From: Dugong dugon
Taxonomy: Eukaryota; Chordata; Mammalia; Sirenia; Dugongidae
Direction of reading: 5' to 3'
DNA length: 64,000 nt
Assembly: GCA_030035585.1 (NCBI GenBank)
Contig: CM057480.1
Coordinates: 2,959,001-3,023,000, forward strand
The translations under genes and the position numbers were made by a program. Of this stretch, positions 48,227 through 59,784 are shown piece by piece (the stretch's first letter is position 1; every line of letters starts with the position of its first letter). The notes beneath the pieces were generated by a model. It worked only from the letters and a program-made list of their open reading frames with translations, did not search any database and was not told where the DNA came from.

Positions 48227-49282
48227 ATTATCAAGTCAGTGTATACAAATTAGAAGTTAACAAAGGATTGAAATCCAATCACTACATCGAACAAACTGCA
48301 TTATAGATATTTCATTAGACTGTAGTGCGATTTTACACTTTACTATATTAAACATGGTCAAATCTGTCTTATTTCTAGCCTGTTCGCCATCTGGGTTATT
48401 ACTTGTCAGTGCCTGGCAGCCGTGGGGACTGGATGGCTGGTAGAGCCCGGGGGACTTGAAGGAGGCCTGGCTTCAGTTAGCTTTTTGTCTGAATGCGAGA
48501 CAGCACCCATTGCGGCGTAGGCCTCACAGGGACAACTGAGGCATCTCTGGCCAGGTCACCGCAGCCCGAATCACTGGGCTGCGGCCTGCCTGCGCCAGGT
48601 ATTTTTTTGCTGCCTTACCAATCCTTGAGGTTTGGCGCATGATCAGCTCGGATTGTGACAGTTGGGATCTGTCGGAAGATTGTTAAAGCGGTATAAACAT
48701 TTAGATGGACGAGTTCAGTGTTGCAACCTCTGAAACGTAAGATTGTTTCAAGTTGACTGCCTGCTAAAAAACATGGGTGAGTTTGGGGGTCATTTTTTTG
48801 AGAGGTGATATGAGGAAGGATTTCAAATAGAATTACAAGAATTTTTATATTTCTGAATGCTGCCTGCTTTTCTCTTTAACTCATTAGCAGAAAACAGTTG
48901 GAAAATATTCCAAGGAAAATCAGCCAGTTTATTCAGTTATAATATCTATTTTACAATTAAGAATAAGACATTAAATATTAGTGCATTTTGCTAGTATGGC
49001 TGTGATAGAGGATTATTCCTTTATATGGCAAAAACTGCCAATATTAAAAACTAAATTTTAACACTGTTATTGTGTATTTGTTTTAAAACATTTCATATGT
49101 TGTTTAAAAAATGAAAATCAATTTCCTTTTTTTTCAACATGAGCGATCCATGAGGTGAAGGAAGTATTCTATATCTTGAGTGTAATAGTATCAGTATTTT
49201 GGTTGTGATGTTGTACTGTAGTTTTGTAAGATGTTCCTGTTGGGGAGAACTGAATAAAGGATATATGGGATCTTTCTGTATT

Positions 49283-49810
49283 CTTTTTGTTTTTTTAATT
49301 ATGCTTTAAGTGAAGGTTTACAGAGCGAATTAGTTTCCCATTAAGTAGTTTATACACAGATTGTTTCGTGACATTGGTTGCGATCCCTGCAATGTGTCAG
49401 CACTCTCCCCATTACCACCTTGAGTTCCCCGCTTCCATTTGTCTGACTTTCCTGCCCTTCCTGTCTTCTCATCTTTGCTTTTGGGCAGGTGTTGCCCTTT
49501 TGGTCTCGTATAGATGATTGTTCTAAGGAGTGCTTTCCTCACGAGTGTTGTTTATTTTATAGGCCTGTGTATTACGTGACTGAAAGGTGATCTCCTGGAA
49601 TGTCTTCCTTTCCAAGTTAGAAGGGTGTTTAAGGGCCATAGTCTTGGGGGTTCCTGTGGTCTCTCTCGGACCAATAAACCTGGTCTTTTTTATGAATTTG
49701 AATTTTGTTCTGCTTTTTTTTTTCTTCCCGACTCTAACTGGGACCTTCTGTTGTGATCCTGGTCAGAGCGGTTAGTAGTGGTAGCCGGGCACCATGTAGT
49801 TCTCCTGGGA
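49283..49810 (-). mobile_element. L1 3' end (antisense)
   Basis: tttttttaattatgctttaag tgaagg at the left; ggtagccgggcaccatgtag at the right. Lineage-specific L1 3'UTR, no coding sequence. TSD not evident. Confidence 0.85.
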
Positions 49811-50189
49811 AAATCAATTTCTTGTTACAGCAAGAGGCAACATAAAGAGTTCAAAATCTAAAAGAGTATTTCTCTTACTAATTTAGTACTGATCGCCATA
49901 CTAAAAGATGTTTACTGAGAGAAAATGAGCATGATAAATGTGAGTGCTGAAAAAGTGGAAACTTTTGATTGTGAGGAAGTTAGCATGAAGGAGCTGCATA
50001 AAGCCAGAAATGAGAACATTTTGTGCTTTAATAATTAACTGAGGAAGATTTTCAGACCTTTCCCCTAGATTGGGCCGGGAAGGTTGGTCTAGGAATTGAA
50101 GTCTGGGTGTGTTTTTATTTAGTTAAATCCCTGTGTGACTTCTTTTGTTTTTCATGGTAACTAGGACAGTATATGCAGGTAAATAATAT

Positions 50190-50345
50190 AAGCACTGGGA
50201 TTAAAAATCATAAAACTGAGGTTTAGATCTAACTCTGATATTCAGTAGTTGTTCAACCTTCAGCAATATCTTCTATCCCTGAGTTTCTTTTTCCTCAGCT
50301 ATCAAATGAGGTGTTGGACTAGACCTCCCTTCTCAGAACTCTTTC
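50190..50345 (+). repeat. MIR (sense), partial
   Basis: ttagatctaactctgatattc ... gagtttctttttcctcagct atcaaatgagg matches the MIR core and 3' half. Confidence 0.7.
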
Positions 50346-50479
50346 TTTCACAACCTTAAGGCCTGTCAGCAGAAGATAGGTTGCCTGAATTATGGTATGT
50401 CTAGATAATAGGATACTATGCAGCTCTTAAATAAACGAGGTAAGCCTGTAAGTACCAGTGGGGTATGACTCATTTTCTC

Positions 50480-50660
50480 ATTCATGGGGCAAATTTTGAG
50501 TCCTTCTATATGCCAGGTGCTATTCTTGGTATTAGGAACACAGAAAAGAACAAGACAGACACAGAGCTTACTTTGTAGAAGGAGATCAGACAACAACAAA
50601 TGGAGAAATAGTGCCAGGTAGTGAGAAATGCTATGAAGAAACATGAACTACTTCCTGTAA
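50480..50660 (-). mobile_element. L2 3' end (antisense)
   Basis: tatgccaggtgctattcttgg, acagaaaagaacaagacagac, gagcttactttgtagaagg, gtgagaaatgctatgaagaa: complement of the L2 3' terminus. Confidence 0.75.
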
Positions 50661-50911
50661 TCGCTGAGACTTGGTGAGGGAGAAACAAGATATAGACTGT
50701 GTGTAGGACACTATTGTTAGGATTTTTAAAAAGATTGGAGGTTGGTTGCCTTTGGGGTGAGGGATTGGAGGCGAGGGGAGGGTATGGCATGATTGGGGGA
50801 GAGGACTGCTACTCATATCCTTTTGAGCTGTTTGAATTTTGGAGAGGGGGAGGGGACACATGCATGCATTACTTAAACAAACAAACAACTGAGTCCTTAA
50901 TGCTGTAGGGA

Positions 50912-51500
50912 AAAAAAAATATTTTTTTAATAATTTATTTTTGTTGGTGTTGAAAGTACACACAGCAAAACATATACCCATTCAACAATTTCTGCATGTA
51001 CAATTTGGTAACGTTGATTACATTCTTCAAGCTGTGCAAGCATTCTCACCCTCTTTTTCTGAATTGTTCCTACCCAATTAACATAAACTTACTGCCCCCT
51101 AAGCTTCCTTCCTATCTAACCTTTCAAGTTGCTGATGTCAGTTTGTCCCCATATGGATAGTTCTTTAAAAGAGCATGATGTTCAAAGCAGATATTCTTTA
51201 CTAAGCTAAACTGTCGTCTGGTTTGAAGAAGACTTCAGGGGATATTTTTGGTTTAAGGTTTAAAGATTATCTCAGAAAAATAGTTTCAGGGGTTCATCCA
51301 GCCTCAGTGGCCCCAGAAAGCCTAGATTCCATGAGAACTTGAAATTCTGTTCTACATTTTCCCCCTTTTGATCAGGATTCTTCTATAGACTCCTTGATCA
51401 AAACTTTTAGTAATGGTTGCTGGGCACCATCCGGTTCTTCTGGTCTCATGGCAAAGTAGGCAGTTGTTTATGGAGGCAGTTAGCCACGCATTCCAGTGGA
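50912..51500 (-). mobile_element. Older relative of the lineage L1 3'UTR (antisense)
   Basis: aaagtacacacagcaaaacat ... caatttctgcatgtacaatt ... gctgggcaccatccggttcttctgg: same architecture as the other 3' ends but more diverged; a distinct subfamily. Confidence 0.75.
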
Positions 51501-51991
51501 AAATTTTTTTGATGATACGTTTGACTTGCTTTATTCTAGTCTGAACTTTTTTGCCTAATTGTAGTTTTACCTGTGTATCCTATGTCCTAATAATGTTTAG
51601 AAATAAAGCTTTTTGACTTTTGGTTTCATCAGACTTTTCCTTTTGATATATACAAGTTTTTTTTGTATCGGTATTTGTGCCACTAAAACTTAAATTTATG
51701 TATAGTTTTCTTTAAGGTGTTTTAAATATCGTGAGAAGAAAATCTACCTGAGAGTTCTAAACTCTTGAGGACGCACAGCTTACTTACTCCATGTCTTCCT
51801 TAGGATAAGAGTTAAAGTTTTTGACGTTTTGTCTTTTATGTCTCAACTTTTATTTCAGTCTTAGTGTGTTTACTTTTAGGTCCCAAACGTCACTGAACTC
51901 AGAGAACTCAAATGAGTCACTTGTTTTTTTCCTTTAAAAAAAATCAACATGCTAAGCATCTCTCCTGATTTTTATCTGTGTTCTTTTCTAG

Positions 51992-52036
51992 TTGGATGAA
52001 AAATCTGACAAACAGTATGTTGAAAATTACACAAGG
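51992..52036 (+). CDS. LRRFIP2: LRRFIP2 exon 13 (LDEKSDKQYVENYTR)
   Basis: 45 bases, 15 codons, phase 0-0; acceptor gtgttcttttctag and donor gtaagt are both near consensus. LDEKSDKQ is a constitutive family peptide: in the short isoform it follows RQQKE of exon 2, skipping exons 3-12. Confidence 0.94.
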
Positions 52037-53402
52037 GTAAGTGTGTAAATCCCAAGGGAGTTAAGTCCTCAAGGTCAGTTAAACTTACTTCTCTTTCATT
52101 CTTTATTTTACTACAATTGGACTGAAAATGAACTACCCTTCCTCCCTTCATCTGTTTCCTGTCCTTGACCCCCCAGAATTCCTTCGAAGTTGAATCATGT
52201 GAAACACTGGGAAGAGAAAAGGCAGTGCATTTTATTTCCTTGCATGTCACTTGTTTAGCTTCTGGCTGCTCTTCTGGTTTCTGTTCCTCTGGAAATTGAT
52301 CCTGAGAAGTCATTGAACACTGAAAATGAAGTGCCTTCAGGAATGGTGGTGACAGATTCGGAGGGTTTTTTCTTTTACAGCTGAACTTTTTTTTTTAAGA
52401 AAAATAATTCTTTTCAAGGAGTTGCTTTGTGTAAAACTCTCTTTCTTCTAGAAGTAGTTTTAGAAAGTCATCATAGGGAAGTGATTTAAAAAGATTAATT
52501 TTATGCTGTACCCTAGACAGATAACACCAGCTTTGTTCAAGAGAAATATGAGCCACAAATGTAAGCCACTTGTATGAGTTTAAATTTCCTACTAGTCACA
52601 TTAAAAAGGTAAAAAGAAACAGGTAAATTTAATTTTAAAAACAAATTTTATTTAACCCAGTACGTCCAGAATGTTATATTTCAACATGTAATCTGTATGA
52701 AAAATTAATGAGATATTTTACATTTTTTTCCCCACACTAAGTCTTTGAAATTTGGTGTGTATTGTACGCTTACAAAACATCTCAGTTTGGACCAGCCACT
52801 TTTCAGATGCTCCAGAGCCAGGGTGACTGGTGGCTAGCACATCGGGCAGCACAGCTGGACACCATTTATCAGTTTCTAGCATACTCTCACATTTCATTGT
52901 GATACACAGTGTTGTTGCTCAGCTGCAGATCGTATCTCCACCTTAATCAACCAACTATTAGAAAACTTAATAGGGAGACTGCTAATTAGCATACCAGTTA
53001 TAAAGTTTGAAAATTGTTTATTTTAAATTAATCTGAGATGCTTATCCCAGTGTTGTTTACAATATAGCAGAGATAAACTTAGAATACAAACAAACATCTC
53101 CCACAAAAAACAGTCCCTTTTTAGTTACTGTAAATTCTAGATTCGATAAGGAGTTTGCGTTGAGTTATGCCTGGGAAGCCTGGGCCCTTCTCTGGGGACT
53201 TCTCCCCCAGAGCCGGTGTGAGTTGCCCCTGGACTGTACTTGCACCTTCTCTATCCACACGGTATTAACAGTAAACTCCATCTAACACCTGCGTGACTTT
53301 CTACCATTCTTCTGGGCCACTCCCCGCCCCATGTTTAGTTCCCACAGCAAACATATTTTTAAATAAACAAGACTTAGGAGTGACGTTTTTCTTTCTCTCT
53401 AG
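52037..53402 (+). other. Intron 13 (1.4 kb)
   Basis: Mostly a hAT-type element (52535-52870). The flanks 52040-52530 and 52880-53400 show nothing further. Confidence 0.75.
52535..52870. mobile_element. hAT-Charlie-type non-autonomous transposon
   Basis: aagagaaatatgagccacaaatgtaagcc, cacattaaaaaggtaaaaagaaacaggt, tttatttaacccagtacgtcc, tttcaacatgtaatc, ggtggctagcacatcgggcagc: the mammalian MER1/MER5-type consensus order. No transposase. Confidence 0.75.
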
Positions 53403-53519
53403 CCTTCGTCTCGAAATTCTGCCTCAGCAACGACCCCGTTAAGTGGGAACTCATCCAGACGAGGAAGCGGGGACACCAGCAGCTTAATAGATCCAGACAC
53501 CTCATTAAGTGAATTGCGG
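53403..53519 (+). CDS. LRRFIP2: LRRFIP2 exon 14 (Ser/Thr-rich RRGSGDTSS segment)
   Basis: 117 bases, 39 codons, phase 0-0; acceptor tttctttctctctag, donor gtaggc. Begins [20 protein letters not shown] and continues [19 protein letters not shown]. The [10 protein letters not shown] core is conserved between LRRFIP1 and LRRFIP2 and directly precedes the coiled coil. Confidence 0.96.
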
Positions 53520-54134
53520 GTAGGCTTCAGTCCTTGGTTTGTTTTTTCAAAACAGCCTTTGGCTTCTTTGTAGTAACTGGAACTTTTCACTTTTAATAAG
53601 ATTTAGTAGAAAGGAGGGATATGGGCTCTTTAAAAAAAAAAAACATCGTTAATACAGTTCAAAAATGTGACTTGGATGTTTCTGAAAGGAAAGAGGTTAG
53701 TTCTTTTTTCTTTTCTCTTGCCTGAAAGTTTGATGATATTCTAATCAGTTCTGCTAATTCACAAATGCCAAAAAAAAAAAAAAAAAACCTTTGCAACGTG
53801 TGTAAAAGTATTTTTCTCAGAAGTAATTGGCCATATTTTAAATGGAAAACGTGTGACTATGCAAGGAACCAGAGCGTGGGAATTATTAGTCTTTTGGGTC
53901 ATTGTGATATTATTTGGCTACTTGAATATAGTCATCTCTCAACTTTTCATGATAATAGAAGTGTCATAATATTTAGTGTAACAGAAATGCCTGGAGATAA
54001 TAAAAAACTCATTTGACCCATTAGTTGAGTCTACATACTTATTTAAAGATAGGAACTTTTAAAACTGTATTTGAATACCTATCTGCTGAACCTACTATTT
54101 GCTAGGAATGGGGGCGGGGTACTGGAAAAACTTC

Positions 54135-55905
54135 ATTCATTCCTTCAACATCGATTGAGCCGTTGGCCCTGGAGATACAGACAGTCAAACACATTCTGGC
54201 CTTCAGGAGCTTGCTGTCTCATAGGGAGGACAAACTGATAAAAACCAGTTAAAACCAGCTAATGTGGGACTAAGGTCATAGCAAAAATAGGGCTGTTTGG
54301 GGAATTCAAAGAAGCCTCTTCTAGATTGGACTAGGAGAAGGGGTAACAAAAGGCATTTTAGAGGAGACCAACTCTGAGGGAGGAATAAAAATTAATCAGG
54401 TAAAAAAGCTGGAGGGGGAAGGCTTTCTCCAAGAGACGGGTTTAGAGAACAGGAAGGTTATCTGCACAGCAGGGTTGCCAAAGGGAGGGTTAAGAAGTGA
54501 GGGGTAGTGATGGCTGAGAGCGTTGGCTGGAGAAGAAATGAGGGACCAAATCATGGAGTACCCCTGCATGCCAGTCTCAGAGAGCTTCATTGTTACCTTG
54601 ACAGCTCTAGGGTGTTAAACAGGGGAGCGATACTGTCTGACTGACATTCTTAAAGATAACTTTGACCACAGTTTGGAGGAAGCCTTGGCGGCCAACAGAA
54701 TAGTAACCCAGGTTGTATATGATAAGGGTATTGCATCGGGGATGGAGAATTAGCGTGTTCTCTGAGAGAGGCTTTGGAGACGGAAGGCAGAATGAGAAGA
54801 CTTGGTGACTGGCTTGATGTGGGGGTGGGAGGGTAGGAAGTAGGAGAAGTCGTGGATGTCTTAAGATTCTGATTAGATAACTGGATCAAGAGCAGTGCCA
54901 TATCTGGCAGCAGGGAATATAGGACCATCAAGTATGCGGGGCGGGAGTGATGATGAATTTTGTTTAGCAGCACTGAAATTACAGTCTCCCTGTGGTCTGA
55001 AGGTGCAGGGTCGTCCAGAAGGCAGTTGAAGAGTTGGGAGTCGTTCTGGGCCCCTGGGAGCTGAACCACGGGAGGTCGAGATGTCTTCTCACTAGTGTCC
55101 CTCACATCTACATGCACCACAGCATGCCACCTACGCAGGGAGAGAGGGAACACTGAAGAGAGAAAGCTAGGACAGAACCCTGGGATACAGCTACATTTAA
55201 GAGTCGACTGCAGCTGTGAAGGGAGCGTGTAAGGCTGGAGAGAGACAAGGAAAACCCTGAGTGTGGAGAAGAAGCCCTGGGTGGGGAGCTTCCAGGAGGG
55301 AGTGTAGGGCTGGTTAAGAGAGTGCAGTGGCTGAAGGCAGGAAGAGCCTCAAGGGCCCATTAGTTTCTGCTGGGGCTGAATCCTGAGGGCTCACAGGCCA
55401 ACACAGGAAGAGGGGAACTGGTCAGAGCCCTGGTGGTGCAGTGGTTAAGAGCTGGGCTGCTAATCAAAAGGTCAGCGGTTCAAATCCACCAGCCGCTCCT
55501 TGGAAACCCTATGGGGAAGTTCTGTTTTCTGTAGGATCACTGAGTCAGAACTGACTTGAGGTCAATGGGTTTGGTTTTTTTTTTTTGAGGGAGGAGTTGG
55601 TTGGGCAGTAGGTAGAAGATGAAGAGAAGGTTTTTGTTTCCTTGTAAAGATGGGATTGTAATTTTTATTGGTTGGATGGAGCCAATAGAGAGAGAGGCTG
55701 AAGGTTGAGGAGGAGAGGACAGAGCGGTGCCTGAGTGGTTGAGAGAGGGGCCCAGGGCTGAGATGAAGGGACTTCCCTAGGTTGGAGGCCCCCTCCCACC
55801 GAGGTACTACAGGGGATAGGCACAGGTGGTGCCTGAGTGAGACTGTTGGCAGGGTAGGAACAGGAGGGAGATGGGCTGGCATGCAGAGGAGGTGGAGAAG
55901 GTTTG
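54135..55905 (-). mobile_element. L2 LINE (antisense), split by an AfroSINE
   Basis: Begins with the complement of the L2 terminus (cattcattccttcaacatcgattgag, ggccttcaggagcttgctgt) and continues through ORF2-derived purine-rich complement (gaccacagtttggagg, gatgtgggggtgggagg, ctgggatacagctac) to about 55905, with the SINE at 55425-55587. The minisatellite starts directly at its right end. Confidence 0.75.
55425..55587 (+). mobile_element. AfroSINE inside the L2
   Basis: agagccctggtggtgcagtgg head, B box ggttcaaatcc, tail actgacttgaggtcaatggg plus ttggttttttttttt. Confidence 0.93.
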
Positions 55906-55907
55906 AA

Positions 55908-56798
55908 AGAGTGAGAGGAGAGGAGAGCTGACCCAGGATGTCGGGAGAGGAGAGGGGAGGGGAGGGGAGGGGAGCTGACCCAGGATGGCGGGAGAGGAGA
56001 GGAGAGGAGGGGAGAGCTGACCCAGGATGGTGGGAGAGGAGAGGAGAGGAGAGGAGAGCTGACCCAGGATGGCGGGAGAGGAGAGGAGAGGGGAGGGGAG
56101 GGGAGGGGAGCTGACCCAGGATGGCGGGAGAGGGGAGGAGAGGAGAGGAGAGGAGAGCTGACCCAGGATGGCGGGAGAGGAGAGGAGAGGAGAGGGGAGG
56201 AGAGGAGAGGAGAGAAGAGCTGACCCAGGATGGCGGGAGAGGAGAGGAGAGGAGAGGGGAGGAGAGCTGACCCAGGATGGCGGGAGAGGAGAGGAGAGGG
56301 GAGGAGAGCTGACCTAGGATGGCGGGGGAGGAGAGGAGAGGAGAGGGGAGGAGAGGGGAGGAGAGCTGACCCAGGATGGCAGGAGAGGAGAGGAGAGGAG
56401 AGCTGACCCAGGATGGCGGGAGAGGAGAGGAGAGGGGAGGAGAGGGGAGGAGAGCTGACCCAGGATGGCGGGAGAGGAGAGGGGAGGGGAGGAGAGGAGA
56501 GGAGGGGAGAGCTGACCCAGGATGGCGGGAGAGGAGAGGGGAGGGGAGGAGAGGAGAGGAGGGGAGAGGAGAGCTGACCCAGGATGGCGGGAGAGGAGAG
56601 GAGAGGAGGGGAGAGCTGACCCAGGATGGCGGGAGAGGAGAGGAGAGGAGGGGAGAGCTGACCCAGGATGGCGGGAGAGGAGAGGAGAGGAGGGGAGAGC
56701 TGACCCAGGATGGCGGGAGAGGGGAGGAGAGGAGAGCTGACCCAGGATGGCGGGAGAGGAGAGGGGAGGGGAGGAGAGGAGAGGAGAGCTGACCCAGG
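55908..56798 (+). repeat. Purine-rich GGAGA minisatellite, 19 anchors
   Basis: About 890 bases in which a conserved anchor (gagctgacccaggatggcgg) alternates with a variable run of gagag/gggag pentamers. I count 19 anchors at spacings of about 35-62 bases; the last (56788) diverges after gacccagg. Nearly all-purine pentamer runs on the + strand, which is the sense strand of LRRFIP2. The long open frames across it on both strands (up to 441 codons) exist only because the repeat lacks stops in those frames. Confidence 0.95.
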
Positions 56799-57700
56799 CC
56801 AGTGTGGCCACAGCTTTGAAGCTGTCAGTGCTTCTGGAGCCCTTGCTGTGTAGCAGGCGGAAGGGCTGGGGTTGCACAGGTGAATAAGGTAAACCGTTGC
56901 CCTCAGGTGCAGCACGCCAGTGGGGAGAAAGATAGGAGGACAGAGCCTCCCAGCCTCAGACTTAGTTTGCTGTTGCTTAGCACTTGCCACTCAAGCATGC
57001 AGAAGAGACCTTATATACCAGGGTCAGGTACAAGAAAGACAATGTTTTCCATTTAAAATTTGACCTGTTTTGCTTTTTTTTGTAAGGATTATGGTAACAT
57101 TTGGAGCAGATGCTTTTCTCATCATTTAAGTAGTATCCTCAGGATAGGATATCTCATTTGACACTGTGTTCCAAATGTTTGGTTAAGTCTCCTGGTTTTA
57201 CTCCCTTCTTCTCAAATTAATTGTGGTCAGTAACCAAGTCAGTGAAAGATAACTTGGTTCATATCCATTTATTACATTGTAAAAAACGTTTGCACGAATC
57301 AGTAAAATGCTCTGCTTATGATTAATTTATATTTTACTAGGTTTAGGTGAAGCATTGTGTAAGCTAAAATTATATGTTTAAATGACTTATAAAATTTTTT
57401 AAATTGTATGCAATCTGTGTAGCTTTTTCCACAAACAGCCCCACCCCATTTGCTAGTGCTGTTTCCAACAGACGTCAATGCCAAGAAAATATTTAACAGT
57501 GTAGATGGATTATTTCAGCCCTGCTGTCACATGACCCCTTTGCCCATTTCAGTGGTTTGGAGTGAGTTAAGTGTGCGTGCTTTGATTTGTCTTTTAGTCT
57601 GGAGTATATGAAAAGAATTCACATTTTCATCTGAATCTTTTGAGACTTCTGATGTGTTTGTGCCTGGTTTTATGCAACAGTTCATTCCTATGTCCTGCAG

Positions 57701-57772
57701 GATATCTATGACCTGAAGGACCAGATTCAGGATGTAGAAGGGAGATACATGCAGGGGCTTAAAGAGCTAAAG
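57701..57772 (+). CDS. LRRFIP2: LRRFIP2 exon 15 (start of coiled coil)
   Basis: 72 bases, 24 codons, phase 0-0; acceptor atgtcctgcag, donor gtatca (weak at +4 to +6). DIYDLKDQIQDVEGRYMQGL then KELK shows a heptad pattern (I, L, I, V, Y, L) starting the coiled coil that mediates dimerisation and partner binding. This exon distinguishes LRRFIP2 from the corresponding short LRRFIP1 segment. Confidence 0.95.
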
Positions 57773-58888
57773 GTATCAGGGCCTATTCTGCAGCCCGGCA
57801 TGCTCTCTGTGCTCAGAGGTGTCAGCAATGGTGATTTCACGGGTCTCTCCACCCCACTGCACGTGGCTTTACTAACGGTGTTTGTCTTGCAAGCATGTGC
57901 TTAACTTGCCGTGCACAGGAAAGACGAACTTTCCCTCTCCGCTTAGGGTTAAATGTCTAGTATCCATCCTGGACCATTCAGCAAAAGGCATTATACCTTA
58001 CTGTTTTTAAACCTTGTAACATACTGCATGTCCCTTGTGTCTTATCCATGCTAAACTGAATTGGACAAACTCCTGTAAAAGTATTTCAAGAATATTTTTA
58101 TTGAGATTTGACCTTAGAATCCTTCCAAGCTAAACGAAAAAGTATCGCCTACTTCTGACACCAGATTCAGTCAGTATTAAAAGCAGGAGGAGGAAACAGC
58201 TAAGAGAGCATTAGTATAAATGTCCCCTCTGCAGGAAGGCTCAGGAAGGCATGGCACCTGTCTTTTCCTTTTCTTTAGATTTTTTTACCTGTAGATCAAA
58301 AAAGATTCTACAGATCCAGTGCCTTAAAGAATTTGGAGGCAAATTTAAGTGGACAGTGACTCTTTCCAGCAAACCCGTTTTCAGAACAAGTGTCCTTCTG
58401 AGGTGGGTGTGTTGGTTGTAAGTGACACTTGGTTATCTTGCTCTTTTCCCATGTTTTATTATGAGGTTCAAACCTAGTATTATGCAGAAACCAAAGTTTT
58501 CTCTAAACACGTGCATGTCCCTATTTGAATTTGAAATATGCCCCAGTCCTATAAAAAGGTGAAAGCAAGGTATTCAGAACGGTGACTTAGGGAACACTAA
58601 AAGAACAAAGCATGGACCTCATGGGCAAGGCCTCCGTCAGCCTCCCTGGCGTGATGTGAAGTAGCGCAGCTACCAGGCGGATCCTTCACACAGGTGGCTG
58701 TGGTCCATAAGGAGCTCCCTGTTAAAGATCAGGACCAAGAAGGCTGAGAGGTCTTGTGGGGAGTGACTGCTGATGTGCGGCCTGAGGTTGGCAGTAAATG
58801 TCGGAAGAATTACAGAGTTAGTATGCTGATGTTGCTCGTTCAGTCTTGTTGCTCTGATCTTCAAGATTTAATCCCCTCTGTAAGGCTC

Positions 58889-59060
58889 GGGGCCCTGGTG
58901 GCACAGTGGTTAAATGTTTGGCTGCTAACCAAAAGGTTTGGCAGTTCAGATCCGCCAGCTGCTCCTTGGAAACCCTGTGGGGCAGTTCTGCTCTGTCCTA
59001 TAGGCTCATTATGAGTTGGAATCGACTTGATGGCAGCGGGTTTGGTTTTTGGTTTTTATT
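58889..59060 (+). mobile_element. AfroSINE
   Basis: ggggccctggtggcacagtgg head, gaatcgacttgatggcagcgg tail followed by tttggtttttggttttt. Confidence 0.93.
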
Positions 59061-59441
59061 TAGCAGAAGGTTACATTCCGTAAATTTCCTTGCACCCAAT
59101 ACTTGAACTATCTTGGATTCAGGTTTGCATGCAGTTATGCTCCATGGACTGAGCTGTGATGAGGACTTCTTAGGCTATTAGCCCTCAGGTGAATCAAAAT
59201 AACTCTAAATTCTCCATTATATTAAGATACTGCTATATTTAGACCATTATACAATTGACCTTGCTTGGATTCTTTATTTTGGTTGTAATTGTTCCCAGTC
59301 CTGGTATAAACATTGCCTATTAACACAATTCTGGCTTGTTAAGCATTTTTGGAAGTATATATATTTGTGTATATGTATATTTTTAACAGCTTTATTGAGA
59401 TATAATACACATACCATACAATTCACCCATTTAAAGTGCAC

Positions 59442-59784
59442 TGTTAACTCAGTACTGAAGTCACTCCTGAAATTCACCCTTCAGCCGAAGATTAGACAGG
59501 CCTATAAAATAAACATTAACAGTGGTAGTTCAACTATGTATACGAGGCTAAATGGGCACACCAGCCCAAAGGCAAAGACGAGAATGCAGGAAGGGACCAG
59601 AAAACTGGACAAATGGAAATGGGGAACCCAAGGTCAAGAAGGAGAGAGTGTTGGCACATTGCAGGTTTGCAACCAATGTCACAAAACAATTTGTGTCTAA
59701 ATCATGTAGTGAGAAACTAATTTTCTCTGCAAACTTTGACCTAAAGCACAATTAAAAAAAGTTTTAAAAACAAAACAAAAAAAA
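59442..59784 (+). mobile_element. L1 3'UTR insertion (sense) in the old L1
   Basis: Sense copy (ggcacaccagcccaaaggca ... gacctaaagcacaattaaaa) with A-rich tail; flanked by taaagtgcac (59432-59441) and taaagtgtac (59785-59794). One of only two lineage-specific L1 3' ends in the gene's orientation. Confidence 0.85.

Larger units (their letters stand above)
46128..51991 (+). other. Intron 12 (5.9 kb)
   Basis: Contains AfroSINEs at 46500 and 48059, L1 3' ends at 49283 and 50912, MIR and L2 pieces. 46270-46800 around the first SINE resembles an old L1/MER-type repeat (accaacttcagtaattatcaata). 47660-47700 (gcaggggttgacaaatctg) may be a hAT end. 46860-48040, 48240-49275 and 51505-51990 are otherwise unassigned. 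Confidence 0.75.
53520..57700 (+). other. Intron 14 (4.2 kb)
   Basis: Contains an A-run at 53769-53788, the L2/SINE block at 54135-55905 and the minisatellite at 55908-56798. 53790-54130 and 56800-57695 hold nothing recognisable. Confidence 0.8.

Noticed and set aside
54650..55153. 167-codon open frame on the - strand
   Set aside because: Falls in the L2 element; the ILLLIQLSNQNL- and SNCLLD-like pieces are decayed L2 ORF2, not a host gene.
55665..56990. 441-codon open frame on the - strand, and shorter ones on both strands (56314-56877, 56376-56792)
   Set aside because: They cross the GGAGA minisatellite, have Ser/Pro/Leu or Gly/Arg/Glu low-complexity products dictated by the repeat unit, and have no family similarity. 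Repeat-derived, not genes.
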